Shown here piece after piece: positions 36,501-49,000 of a stretch of DNA of 64,000 nt (position 1 is the stretch's first letter; every line of letters starts with the position of its first letter). Source of the DNA: Lingula anatina. Lineage: Eukaryota > Brachiopoda > Lingulata > Lingulida > Lingulidae. The notes beneath the pieces are model-generated. The model was not told where the DNA came from. It made no database searches and saw only the letters and a program-made list of their open reading frames with translations. The DNA is taken from the NCBI RefSeq assembly GCF_001039355.2, contig NW_019773770.1, positions 186,001 to 250,000 on the forward strand, written 5' to 3'. The position numbers and the translations under genes are program-made.

Positions 36501-39500
36501 TCAAGTCACAGAGGATATATTCTGTGTGTTTCCAGTCTTTTTGTCTTTTTTGTGCTTATTTTTCTTCTTCTTTGTTTTTTTAGATGCATTCTCAGTTTTA
36601 TTTTGCATCTCATTTGATTGGATATAATCACACTTTTGACTAGCTATATCTGCAGTGTTCTTTGTATTACCATTATTCAGTACTGTCTCAGCAGAAACTG
36701 CAACTTCAAGAAACTTTGACAAGTTCTCAGAGCTGTAATAGAATGAAGTCAGATATAAATTTATTCTTGTAAAACTTGGACAGATGATTGTCAGTGTTAA
36801 ATGTAAAGGTAATCTGGTTTCAGAGTTACAAACTGAGGTCTTTTCATGCATAATATAATTGTATACAAATCCATTTTATGCTTTGAAAGTAATACAAAAA
36901 TTAATACTATACCTGTCACTACTAGTGGACATTTTTCGTTTCTTTTTGCACATATTTGTTTTTCACCTCATCATGGCTGTGCGACGTGGAAAACAATTTA
37001 AAATCTAAAGAGATGGAAAAAAAATAAACATTTTTTGTCATTATAAAGGTCAATGATTATATGAAAACCAGCTACATACAGCATATGTCCTATTGTTTTA
37101 TCATACAGAGAACATTTAGCACTCACTTCACAGGTTCAAATTAAGATCTAAACATACCACTATCATCAGATGATTTGCTTTGTTCACTGGTTTGCACAAG
37201 GGTTTGAGTCTCTTCAATTGAACTGCAAAATTAAAATTTAATCGCTTGGTGTTCATAAACTGAATTGATTATAAAACATAAAAAGTAATAAATACATACA
37301 GTAATTTTGTTTTGAATAAATTTGAACAAATGTTGACTAAACTTCAGTATGTTTCAACTTTGATATTAGTGCGTTTTTCAGTGTCACTTACCAGCTGTGA
37401 CACTGAAAAATGCAGAAAATATCGAGTAACTGATATGAAGTTGGTCAGCAACCCAGTGGATTTCATCAAACAAATGATTATAGCATTCCTTTCTAAACAA
37501 TATTCAAAGCCAAGTACCATGTGACTAAGGCCCAAGGGAATTCCCCTAATGAACATGCAAACTGCTGTGAAAAAAATGAGGGAAAAAGGAGTACAATATA
37601 AAATTTATGTAAAACAAGATTTCCATCGGAGCAACAACTGCTTCATGGATATGGCTTCAAGCAGGAAAATGCTACCTTCATCTGACAAGTGAACAGCCAT
37701 ACACACTTATGGATTGGTAAGCTTGCCACACAAAAAACTATAATACAAACATCTGCTTTGACAGGTCCAATGAGATTCCTGTGATTCAGTGTTTCACCTA
37801 GGGCTAAGTAAGGAATTAGAGTAGTGGTACTTTTATATACACATTTGCAGGTTTCTCTCTTTTTTTTTCAAATGTAGTTTGCTCTCAGAAAAAAAGGTGC
37901 ATACAAAATAACTAAATTGAGCATGTAATATAAATAGCACTATATATTCTCAACAGTTATTTTCATTATTCTAATTTAACTTAATTGTTTATTCATTTGG
38001 GCAAACATTACCTAAAATTAGATACTCCATGACACCCAGTCATGTTGGTTCCATAAGTAAAATCCCCAAAAATGTCTTTTTCCAATGTTTCAAACAATTA
38101 TTCTTACTCGTCCATTTAACTTCATCATAACCCAAAATGTACAAAGCCATTACAAACTCTTTCAAACACAAACTTACTCGTCAAGAACTTTTGACAGCTT
38201 CCCTGCTAGAAATGTTTTAAATTCTGAAGTTATTTCCAATCCCTGCACATCTGCACTTTCAACCCTATAAAACATTTAATCTCATATGAAATCCAACACT
38301 GACAAATCTCATGATAAATCAATATATATATAAACTTAATTTTCATAACAAAGATGCTGTTAACCCTATATCAATTCCTAAAGTTGTCACAAAAGCCTTA
38401 CACATTTTTCCATTTTTGTTCTTGTAAAGGGTCCAGCTTGAAGTATTACATTTAGCTTTGTAATGCAAAATGTGATACAAGCCAATTACTGTTTTAATTC
38501 ACTCAGAGCTGAAAATACAGTGTATTTACCCTCTGATATCACAGGGGCCTCTAGAATAAACCTGTAACAAAACTGAAATAGGGGCCCCTGTGAAATCTGA
38601 GGTGATCAATGTCTCCTGGTAGAGTATGTATCTTCCGCACCCCTACCCACCAGTTAAATTGTGGCACAGCAGCAGTGGTGGGTATAATTGTGAGGTTGAG
38701 CACCAGAAAATGTTTTTGGTCCATGCTTGACTTAATCTTTACAGCTATAAATTCATTATGTAACACAAACAGGGATATGTGCTAGTCAGCAACAGGTATG
38801 AAATAATTTTCACATCTGTATAATAATTCCCCTTGTGAACCACTAAATGCCCATGTAACGTGTAACCAACAGAACTGTTCAGACAAAGTGGGAAAACAGG
38901 ACTTCTGTTTCACAAATAAAATTTGTTTGAGAGGAATGGTGAACAAAAAAAAAAAAATGGTAGCATTTGAGATTGATGGTCAAATGCACCTTATCCAGCT
39001 AAGACCAGTTGCAGATTTTACTATCGAAGAAGTGGTTTTTGGCTTCAAATAGTCATTTTGTGAAATGGGCCCAAGAGGAGGCTTATATCCATAGCCAGAA
39101 AGACAACTCAACACCGGTGCTTTTCTCCATTTGTGGAGGAGTGTGGGTGTTCGTTTATAGAAAGCCAGATCTCATTCTGTTGACCTACACGCTATCTAGT
39201 CTCTTCCCACCTTGCTTTACTGTGTGATCTGCAAGCAGAAAAGATAAAATAACTCGCATAAGAATGAAATATTTTAACTAAACATCCAAGGATGGCACAT
39301 AAACAGACATTACACCAAACAAGTAACATAAAAGTTATATTAATAAAAGAGTTGGTAACGTGATACATGACTTTGTTCGTTCGAGCCTATAAACGCCATT
39401 GGTGCTGATTTGTAAATCATTTTTACCATATAATTTTTTTGCTGAAAAAATATATATTGTTGAACTCACGATTGGATTTAACTACAGGGCATATATCTAC

Positions 39501-39560
39501 AACAGCGTCCTGTAAGCGACGCCTTTCATCTTCATCCGATTCCGTACTGGTGGTCGACAT
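36501..39560 (-). CDS. CUSTOS: CUSTOS (C12orf43-like) nuclear protein, with one-base frame disruption
   Basis: Six minus-strand exons: 39560-39470, 39228-39189, 38264-38178, 37222-37158, 37004-36913, 36732-36501. The start MSTTSTESDEDERRRLQDAV matches the acidic SSSSDAEELERCREA-type N-terminus of CUSTOS, EITSEFKTFLAGKLSKVLDE matches its conserved central helix, and LSKFLEVAVSAETVL repeats the N-terminal motif as in the human protein. The C-terminus is a lysine-rich nuclear-localisation-like tail (KKTKKKKNKHKKDKK). Vertebrate custos acts at the nuclear envelope and modulates beta-catenin. Exon 37004-36913 is 92 bases where phase needs 91: the frame breaks at an A5 run shortly before CKKKRKMSTSSD. 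Without that extra base the product is 201 aa (human 262). Likely a sequencing error or a null allele. Exon 2 rests on phase only. Confidence 0.82.
37371..37413. repeat. Perfect-arm hairpin in CUSTOS intron
   Basis: Arms gcgtttttcagtgtcac and gtgacactgaaaaatgc (16 of 17 pairs) flank a 9-base loop. Weaker pairing continues outward (caactttgatatt / tgatatgaagttg). Could be a small foldback relic. Confidence 0.75.
38531..38602. repeat. 72-nt hairpin in CUSTOS intron
   Basis: ctgatatcacaggggcctct and aggggcccctgtgaaatctg are near-complementary arms around a 25-30 base loop. The size is compatible with a microRNA-like precursor or a MITE relic; there is no further evidence. Confidence 0.6.
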
Positions 39561-40040
39561 TTTGTTTACCTTCAGAACGAGGTAAGGGACTTTCCCGCGA
39601 AATCTCTTCCGAGTTCATACGCCACCAATATAGTACATTATCATCTGCAAGTTTTCAGTTTTGTCTGACGTGTTTGGGTTTGTTATAGTTCCTGACAAGA
39701 CGGAACATTACTAGCGGTATCTTCATACCTCTAACAGTACTTTTTTGATTGCTTCATTTCTGTTTAGTGATCGAAGTCACATGGCAGTTATAAAGTAGTA
39801 CCTTTGTCGAGTAAAGACGAATACTTATTGTTAACGGCAGGAGAATATAACTGTTCTGTTTAGTGGAAAGATGAAGCTTTATATCTTGATATGGATACAT
39901 TAGGATGACATCAACCAGTCTGTTTGCTGGCAAGAGCAGATAGGAGATCATTGCTGTATGAATTAGATTTCACTGATGAACAGCTTTCGACACGACCCGG
40001 CTGAACGTGATCGACCTCGGGAAGACGCAATATTAGCATC
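39561..40040. promoter_or_regulatory. Bidirectional promoter of CUSTOS (-) and MORC2 (+)
   Basis: Only 480 bp separate the two start codons, so 5' ends and promoters must share this space. TTTCCCGCGA at 39591-39600 fits an E2F site (TTTSSCGC) and lies about 31 bases upstream of the CUSTOS ATG. No TATA box is evident at a sensible position for MORC2. Confidence 0.6.
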
Positions 40041-43000
40041 ATGGCCAACTACAGTGGCCTAAGCAGGGCTCAATTGAGCTATGAATATCTGCACACAAAT
40101 TCGTAAGTGGGAATGGGAAATACTAAAATCTAGAAGAATCTTCAAATGGCAGTACCAATGCAAGCTCTCAAGTATTCCTGAATGGGCATACGTGCTACCA
40201 AGAATCTGTGGTAGAATATTCTGCACACGATGTAATATTTGCAACGCTATCTTAAGATTAAAGGAGGTGGGGCAGGTGCAGTTTTAAGCTGATACTACGA
40301 GGTCACAGTTAGGACATCGTTGTTATCGTAATCAATTAACAATGTCATGTTTGACCCCAAAAAGTTTATTACAGCACATGAGCACTATTTATATCCTCCA
40401 TATCTTTTGCAAAAAAATTCCCCTGATAAAATTGGGTGGGATAGATATTGTTGATGACAAGCCATTTAAACTTTTCAAGTCAGAATTTTGAAGACATTCT
40501 TTTGGCATGAATCACCTTTTTGTTGAGTTTATCTGAGGGCAATTAAATTTAACTTTTAAAACATACAGACAGATAAATGGCCTAATCAGTGTTGCAGAAA
40601 ATAATCATATTCTCCATCCCTTGCCAAACCTCGGTAGTCGGCCATCTTGACACAGTTAGAAAAAAACATGGGTTCATTGGCAGCATGTACTAGATTTTAA
40701 CCAGGTCAAAGCATGAGAGTCTCACAGTATCTGGAATTCAAGTGATGGAATGAATGATGTATCAAAACCTTTGCTTAATTGTGGGTTTTGTTCTTTTGCT
40801 TTTTCCAAAATTGTTACAGAGTTATCGCGAGTGTCAGAATAGGAAGATTAAAGGTTGGTAAGTCGAGGGGCAAATGACGTTAAGCCCAGGAAAATTAGTT
40901 AAATATGAGTTTTTTTATGTATAGGATATCTCTAAATTTGGTCCATTTTTCCGCCAATGTAAGCCAAGCTTACATGTGACCAACTCTGCATAAAAACACT
41001 TATTGACCACTTTTGAGTTTGCATCTAAAAAGAGTTATGATTGTACAATTTTATAAACTCCCAGGAAAATATTAGTTTTTATTCGCACTGATGGCAAATT
41101 GACCCTTTAAATTCACCATGCTCTTTCTTACAAATAGCTGTGATGTTACAGAACACAGCAAGTTATTCCTTAGTGAAAAGTTGACTATAAAATAAATTTT
41201 TTATTGAAGAAATTGCTTTATTAAATTTGAAATGGCCAGATGTTCTTATTATCAAGTTGGCTACCTACTGAAACATATCCTGAGCTTCAGATTCTCACAG
41301 ACAATCTTTGTAACTGCAAGAGAACAACAGAGAGCACAAACCTCTCACAAACTGTATTTCACCTCAAATAATTCTTTACTCAAGCTTTTTGATATATATT
41401 CCTATTAAAGAATCAGTTTAAGAACAGAGAAGATATGCAGTCCATTAAAATGCATCATGTATGTTAAAAGGACAAATGCAATCTTGGACATTTTTGGACC
41501 AAATTAGTCAAACAGCTGGGGGAGAGTAGGATAAAAGTTTTCTGGACAGGAATACTAATTGGTGCAATGCTTCTCAGAATATTGTTCTTGGTTTCGAATT
41601 AATGGATTAAGTACATATTTAAATCCCTTATTTATTGCAATAAAATTTGTAACAGGTTGGTCTTCTATAAATTATGGGGATGGATTTGACACGATGCAAG
41701 ATTCATGTGACTCGAATAACAAAATGATATGTGAATTAGTTAAGAGATAAAGGCGAAATGGAAAAGATGTCTGATGAGGGCAGGAGATGAAAGTCTCCCT
41801 TCACTAGAGGGAACCACCTGAACAGGGTCACTTAACTATAAGGAGTTCCAGTATCTACTAACCTAAGAATAAAATAAAAACTGGCAAAAGGAATTAACAG
41901 GAACCTGAAAAAATGTCCGAAATGAAGAGGCAAAAGAGAAAAAGGTATAGGCCCACACAATGACTAAAGACAATATTCCTAAGAAGTTACATATTTACTC
42001 CCTGTGGTCCTCATATAGCAACAAACTGGTAAGTACTACACCAATAGTGACTTAAGAGGGCTGGCAAGAAGATTCCCCCTGCTGCACCAGGAACCTGGAA
42101 ACTATTTTTGATATGGTTGATGAATGCCTTGCAATAGTTGCTAATGCTCATTAAAACCTCAATTACACCAATAGTGACTGAAGAGGGCTGGCAAGAAGAT
42201 TCCCCCTGCTGCAGTAGGAACCTGGAAACTATTTTTGATATGGTTGACGAATGCCTTGCAATTGCTAATGCTCATTCAAACCACAATTTCCTATTCCTGC
42301 TGAGACTCCTCTTGGACTTCTCGCCTGACAAGATCACACTGGTTTTTTAATTTTAAAAAACATCTAGGCAAGGTGTGGTAAGGCTTTCTTGTATCTCAAA
42401 GGAGAACACAGCAAGTGGACCTACTTTGTGTTTAGTTTTGACTATTTTTGAAGGTTCAACAGCATGAATACAATACATACACAAATAAAAGAAGAAGAAC
42501 ACCAAGTTCAGGGCTGCCTTTAGAGCTTGGCATCTTGATGACTTCTAAATTTGACATTGAAGGTCAGATTAAATATACATGTGATGCCCGTTTGAAAATT
42601 GAGGCGTGTGATCTGAAGCTCAAGATGACTGAAGAAAGCCTTTTGAAAATGTTCCAACACAAATTCATTTGTAAATTTAGAGTGCATCCAAAGACCATGC
42701 TTACTGTTGTATTTGGCAGATTGGGAAGTCTTCATTAAATATTGAAATATGAGAAGAACAAAACCTGGATCTTATGAAATATAAATTAATCAACTTTTAT
42801 CTATGACTGAGCTTGACCAGAAGAAAAGTAAGGTTTTGTCAAGAATGATACAACATTATTTCAAGATGCCTAGATTGATGTATTGGGGTGGAGGATTGAA
42901 GACTATGCGTAAAAGCTAAGCCAGTTTGATACAATTTCAGGCTAGGTAGTTATCTGACCGTGGTGATGTGTTGCATCATCCAAAACCTGGGCATTGATAA

Positions 43001-46000
43001 TGATCAGGATAGGAAAATAAAGGAACAAAAATTTTTAAGGGATTTCCCCCTAAATCCATTACCATCACATGTAGCAGCCTTGTGAAATCAGAACACAGTG
43101 AGTCGGGTGGAGACTAAAACCATGAGTACCACCAGTCCTCATGCTGGTGGTATTATAAATAAATGCCAAGCTTTTAACTAGGAGTGTACAGTGCATTGAT
43201 GCCTGCCGGATTTAATGTTTATCTGCTTTATGATTGCCAATGCACCAGTTCTTAATAGAGATTGAAGTCAGATTGGATAAGAACTACTGCCTTTTACTGT
43301 TGACAGGTCCTTACAACAAAAAATGAGAGTATTGCATTTGTTATAGTTTTTTCTTTTTATTTTCTTATTAAAATTGTTATTTTTTACATCAATGTATATT
43401 TACCAGGATTGTTGGAAAAGTCAGTCTAATGTTGAGTGATACTGTCGTACATATGAAGAATGTTTATTTTTAAGGAAGCAAGTTTGTAACATTGCTCTAA
43501 TGATACAGGAACACCACCCACCTTCTACAAACATACAAGGTTTATGTTTTATTGCTCTATTTTTTATATATGTACATATTTGATGTGAAATAAAATGTTC
43601 CCAAACTGTGTTTGTGTGGTTGACAAGCAGGGCAGCTGATGGCTTGTCTGTATCTGATTAAAAGATGTTTCTGACACAGAATGTTTTTCATTTGTATGGT
43701 TTAAGTCCTGGAGGGTCTTTTCACATCAAACGTACTATCTTAAGCATTCTATCCTTAGCATTCTGTTTTAAGAGGAGCTACCATGTAATCCCACACTAGT
43801 GGACATGACTCCTCATAAATCAAGTGTTCACAGGCTTCCTGCTGGTTTTTTTTTTTTTTCTTTCTTCCCAGGTCAAAGTATTCAGGGTCAACCGTTTTTA
43901 TCATCATTTTTGCAAGTCTACAAAACGTATGCTGGAAGGAGGGGGTTACACTTTTAGAAAAATAATAAAACGCGACCTTAATCTATAGGGGTGTGGTAGC
44001 AAAGGTAATAATTTTAGCTTTTCAATTTGTATTATCTGAAGGTGTGTGGGGGTCTGGGAAAAGTCTGCTCGTTGTAGACTTGTAAAAATGATAATATAAT
44101 GGAAGACCCCTTCCAAAGGTTCTTAAACCTAAAAACCAGTATTGTGGACAATAAGCAAGGCTAGTTGTTCTACCGACCAAAATTGATTGGCTGTTTGAAG
44201 AATGTAGGGTCCATTTTGGTGATTCTCTTACATGATGGTTAGGTTATCTAGCTGTCAATCTCAAAACTGAACACTAAAGGTGGGATGCTTAGAATGGAAT
44301 GTTTGAAAAGAAAAGCCCCTCTGAGAAATGGTACATGTTATTTGTGTTTTTGATATGTGTAAAGATGTCAACTAAAATTAATTCATTTAAGGTGAGAATT
44401 TTTTATTCAATATTGATGGATCTCTTTCAACAGTCCAATTCCATGGACAGGTTTGACAAAAATAGTAAGAATTAAAAACAGCTCTGTTTTCAGTAATGTT
44501 TTGATATTAGAAATGGCATATATTGTCAAAGCCCACCTGATTGACTGTTGAATAAAGAGATAAACCATAGTTTCTTGCTACAGATTAGTATCTGACTCAT
44601 AAATCCAGTTCTGACTGGGCTTTTTTTTCTCTCCTTCCAGAACAACCCACGAGTTTCTATTTGGAGCTTTGGCTGAGCTTGTAGATAATGCAAGGTAATT
44701 CTGCAGCTTATCCTTCACACCCAGACAACAAATATTGCTGTTGTGTTTCTGAAAGGAACACATTGTGAGGAGGTCTAAGTATATGTATATAATAGAATAA
44801 AGGGCATTTTCATTTGGTTGGACATTCCGTCAGTGTAATGTTTGGCCAGTGTTGTTCATTTCCTTTGGGTTGTCATGAGTTCACTTTCAACACGCACATT
44901 CAATTTGTTTGTTTGTTTGTTTATTTATTTATTTATTGAGGGAATGGGGCTGTGAAAGCAATTCTGCATTACTGTCAAATTTTGGCTATCTGGTGAATTG
45001 ATTGTGTGGTACTTGTTGAAGTGTAGCTGGAAGGTGCTAATGGGCCTTATACAGTTAATAGGCCTGCACATATTCTGAGCTGAAGTTGGTGCATGATAGA
45101 GGGGATGTGAAAAAAAGAAAAGAATGTAGTTGGTTTATGACAAAGGTTATGTTGTATTAATAAAGTGATATTTCTCTCTTGTTTGTTTTGAATCACATTC
45201 TCAGTCATATTATTGATTTGTAATAAATTCTTAAAGGTACCAGTACGTACCTAACAAGAGTAAATACCCCATAATGAATAATTAGTACCACCTGTCTTAT
45301 AAACAGATTAGACATTTACTAACACTACCCGCAGATCGTTGAGCACTAACACCCATATTAACCACATAACCCACAATTTAACCAGCACTACCAGAGGGGA
45401 TGAATGTTCATGCTCGGTAACGATTTTTTGGTGCTAAATAATTGTATAGTATGTTGATTCATTTGTGAGGTTTTATGGTTAATATGGTCATTAGTGCCAA
45501 AAGATCTGCAGTTAGTGTTAATAAACGCCTAATCTGTTTTTAAGGCTTGTATCAGTTTCTTTCAAGACACTTATAAAATCCACATACCTCCCCCCCCCCC
45601 CCCAAAAAAAAAAACAAAAAACAAAAACAAAAAGACTGCAATTCACCTCTTGGGCAGCAGAAAAAAGCATTTAAACTGCATCTACTTCTCTTTCTTTAAA
45701 GTACAGGAAGTAGGCAGAAAATGTCTGTCAAATATTTTTTTTTTTAATTTTCATTTTTTATTATTTTCTTTTTTAGAAAATGAATTGAAACTCTGCAGCA
45801 TTTCTTTATACTTTTTAAAACACTGGTGGCATTTGGTCAGGTTTTGTATAATTTGACAAAAGCACTTGCTTAATATGCATCTTGAAAATGGTTTCCAACA
45901 AGCAAATCAATCCACCATGTTAGGGCATGATATCTTCATGTTTAATTTTATAAACTCAGGGTGAATATATGCTGGTATCCAAGAATGCACTTCACATTTT

Positions 46001-49000
46001 GCAAAGCCATTACTAGCTAGTAAATAAAGTTCTGAAATGTCATTGACTGAATATGTCTAGAAATAATTTGACAGGAGACCAGGAGCCATGTCTGAAATGG
46101 CCCCATATTTGCATGTTATGGTATCTTTCCACTCACAGCAGGAACTGGTAAGCCATGCTTGTTACCTGTGCCTTTAAAAGGAAGTCTTGAGCCAACCTTC
46201 CCCAGAAAAGTAGACCCAAGCTAGCATGTGTTTTATGCAACTATCCCTGTGTGTAATTTTGTACAAAATTTCATTCACAGATTTATACATGCTATACACT
46301 AATATTAACCTCATTGAATATATAGAGACTGCAACTATCGAAAACATGAAAAAGATCTCTTTTCATACAGAGTACAAAAAAAGCATCATTACATTTGTAT
46401 AATAAGAGAATAGAATGAATAAGCTGCTGGATTTCCATATGAGTTGACTTCTACCACCACTTTTAGAAGAGCATGCACAGTTCTCTTGGGATACCCATGA
46501 TTATCTTAGATGGTCTTTCCAAATCCAGCAAACCATGTTGGATATTGCACTGATAGTCAAAATGATTTCATTTCTGATTAATTCACATATGGATGAGGTT
46601 ATTGCCTCATGTATAGATGATGACTTGTTAGTCCCTCTCCATTATCCACACACAAAACTCAGAAACTTTCTAGTACACCCAAAAGACAAGATAGAGGACA
46701 GCAATAAGTGTGGAATAATATACGAGACCGCCTATGAGCGTTGTGACATTGTATATGTTGAAGATATGGGAAGAAAACTAGAAATGAGACTAGAGGAGCA
46801 CAAGAAAGAGGTAAAGCAAATTGAAAGTGGGCAAGTTAACACCAGATCCAAACGTGCTATACTGACAGCTAGGAGTTCTACACAAATCGGCCATCACAGA
46901 TTATATGTCAGAAAATGACCATGTGCCAAAATAGGGCAATACTAAAGTGCTAACCAGTGAAAGTAATTACAACAAGCGCATAGTTTTTGGAATCCATCTT
47001 GATGAGAAGGAGGAAGCACACCACGAACAGATGTGAAAGAGTGCACAAACTACCCCATGTGTATGATGATATTCTCAAATCCACCCTGGGGTGTGTAAGC
47101 TAGAGGGATTAACAAGTCGTCATCAAAACTTGGGTAATAAAATGGTCACCTTTACCTGTATAAGCAATTCAGTTGTGACCAATTCTGTCAGAGTGAACAG
47201 ACAAAACAGTCAACAGGTATATCTTATATGTGGATCTAACATGAAAGAAAACTTTTCGACTAACAAAACTGAGAACCAGTGAAACTCTTTTCATATTAAA
47301 TTGACATTATATTGTGAGGATATGATATATAAAGGTTCACTTAATATCAATAAGGGGGTTGTACTTCCAAGCTGAAAGTAAGGAAAGAGTAGGTAGGTAA
47401 ATAATCCTGACATAGTCCCTATAAACAGAGTACAATATAAATTATTTGTGCAGCAGGTAACAACATATCTGGACCCTCTTTCTCACAAATGTACCAAAAA
47501 GTGTGGGTGGGTGGGTCTTGAGGGCATTACAGCAGCTTGATCAATCATCAACTGTGCACATTTGGTGAAAAAAAGCCAAGATATGGAATATACTACTCAT
47601 TTTCACATGCTTTAAAAGCCAAAATGTCAATACTCACCTACTTAAAATACTTCGGTTTGGGGAGTTAACCTCCCCTTGAACAAGAAAAAACTGACAATGC
47701 TAGAGGATCTGTAAAAGTGGGAAATTTTGTCATTTAAACTGGTCATCCATCTTCATCTTAAAATTGAAATAACTTTTCTATGTATGTATAAGCTCTTGAA
47801 ATGTGTTGAAGCTGACAATATTACTCTTGAATGCCCTTTTGTTTTTTGCACATTTTGCTGACACTAGAGCCCTTTAGCAGTGGCATGGCATACTTGTCTT
47901 TCAGGACACGACCACAATCAAATGAAACTGTTGAACTGTAAAATGCCAATCCAAATAAAGGTGGCAGAAGAAATGATAAAGATTTAAAAAGCCTCTTTTC
48001 AGGATACCATTCGGATTATAAAATGGCCCTGTTCAGTTTAATGTACTTGTATCATTTCGATTTCTTCCCAAAGCATCTCTTTTTCAAAACTCAGTATGTA
48101 TACACATTTAATAGACATCACTACATGTAGTGCAGAATAACTCGTTCAACTCTCAAAAAAATATCAAATAAACAGTAATAGATTAACTTTGAATTGCATT
48201 TTTGTTATTGTAGTTGTTTGCTTACATCATTTTTGCTTGCCCTATAACTGTCAAATGACTAGATATCATTGAATCTGTTACTTTGTACATCTGCCATCCT
48301 TGACGTCTTTTTGAACTGTTGTGATATATATGTTTATAAGCACAGTATCATAGGATTGTTTGAATTCACATTAATAAAAAATAATGTGAAAGTTGATTAC
48401 GTAATTGGTACCTGTATGCTATTTTTTATTTAGATGCCATTTGGAGGTTCTGCAACTTAGAATCAATTTCTAATCAGGAATATGAGAAATCTGTCATTCA
48501 TAATGTTTTTTTAAGCCAGTCATTCCTGATGTAAGTTTGTTCAATATTGTTGGAGTGGTTTCCTGCCTTAAACCATTTCCTAGTTCCTAATAACCATTTC
48601 TGTTCTGCTTAAGCAAACATTACTGAATTCATATTCAGTTTTGATGGGATAAGAAATGTGATATTGATATAAAAAAGCAAAGTTATTTTTCTGCCTATTC
48701 ACATTGAAAGAGTATTAATTGTATGCTATTGATTTCTATATTGCAGAGATGCTGGAGCCACAAAAATCAATATTTATTCAGGTGAGTCGCATTAAATTGC
48801 CAGCCCATCATTTTGATAGCACACATACTGTATGAGTTGTTAAAGTACATAATTTAGGCCGTTGTCTTTTGTTCTCCATGCCCCTACCTGATGTTATATT
48901 GGACATTTATTCATCAGAAATTGATTTTAGATAAGACATGTTGGTTTACAACCATCAAGCTTGAAAAAAACTTTAAATAGGAGTACTTTTGGTTGAATTT

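Larger units (their letters stand above)
40103..44640 (+). other. MORC2: MORC2 intron 1 (4.5 kb)
   Basis: Bounded by GTAAGT and TTCCAG. Apart from the tandem duplication, hairpin-terminus fragment and foldback listed separately, it is AT-rich sequence without recognisable genes. The plus-strand frame at 42448-42738 (96 codons) has no start context, splice signals or known domain. Confidence 0.6.
44695..48746 (+). other. MORC2: MORC2 intron 2 (4.1 kb)
   Basis: Carries a foldback at 45296-45544, a mixed C/A homopolymer run at 45593-45635 and a decayed Penelope-like fragment at about 46620-47090. The remainder is AT-rich with no recognised feature. Confidence 0.6.

Noticed and set aside
42448-42738. 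Plus-strand 96-codon frame in MORC2 intron 1
   Set aside because: No recognisable domain, no splice context and ordinary AT-rich composition; a chance frame is likelier.
46535-46918. 127-codon frame as a novel host gene
   Set aside because: Conserved blocks identify it as a degraded Penelope-like fragment, with homology continuing in other frames.
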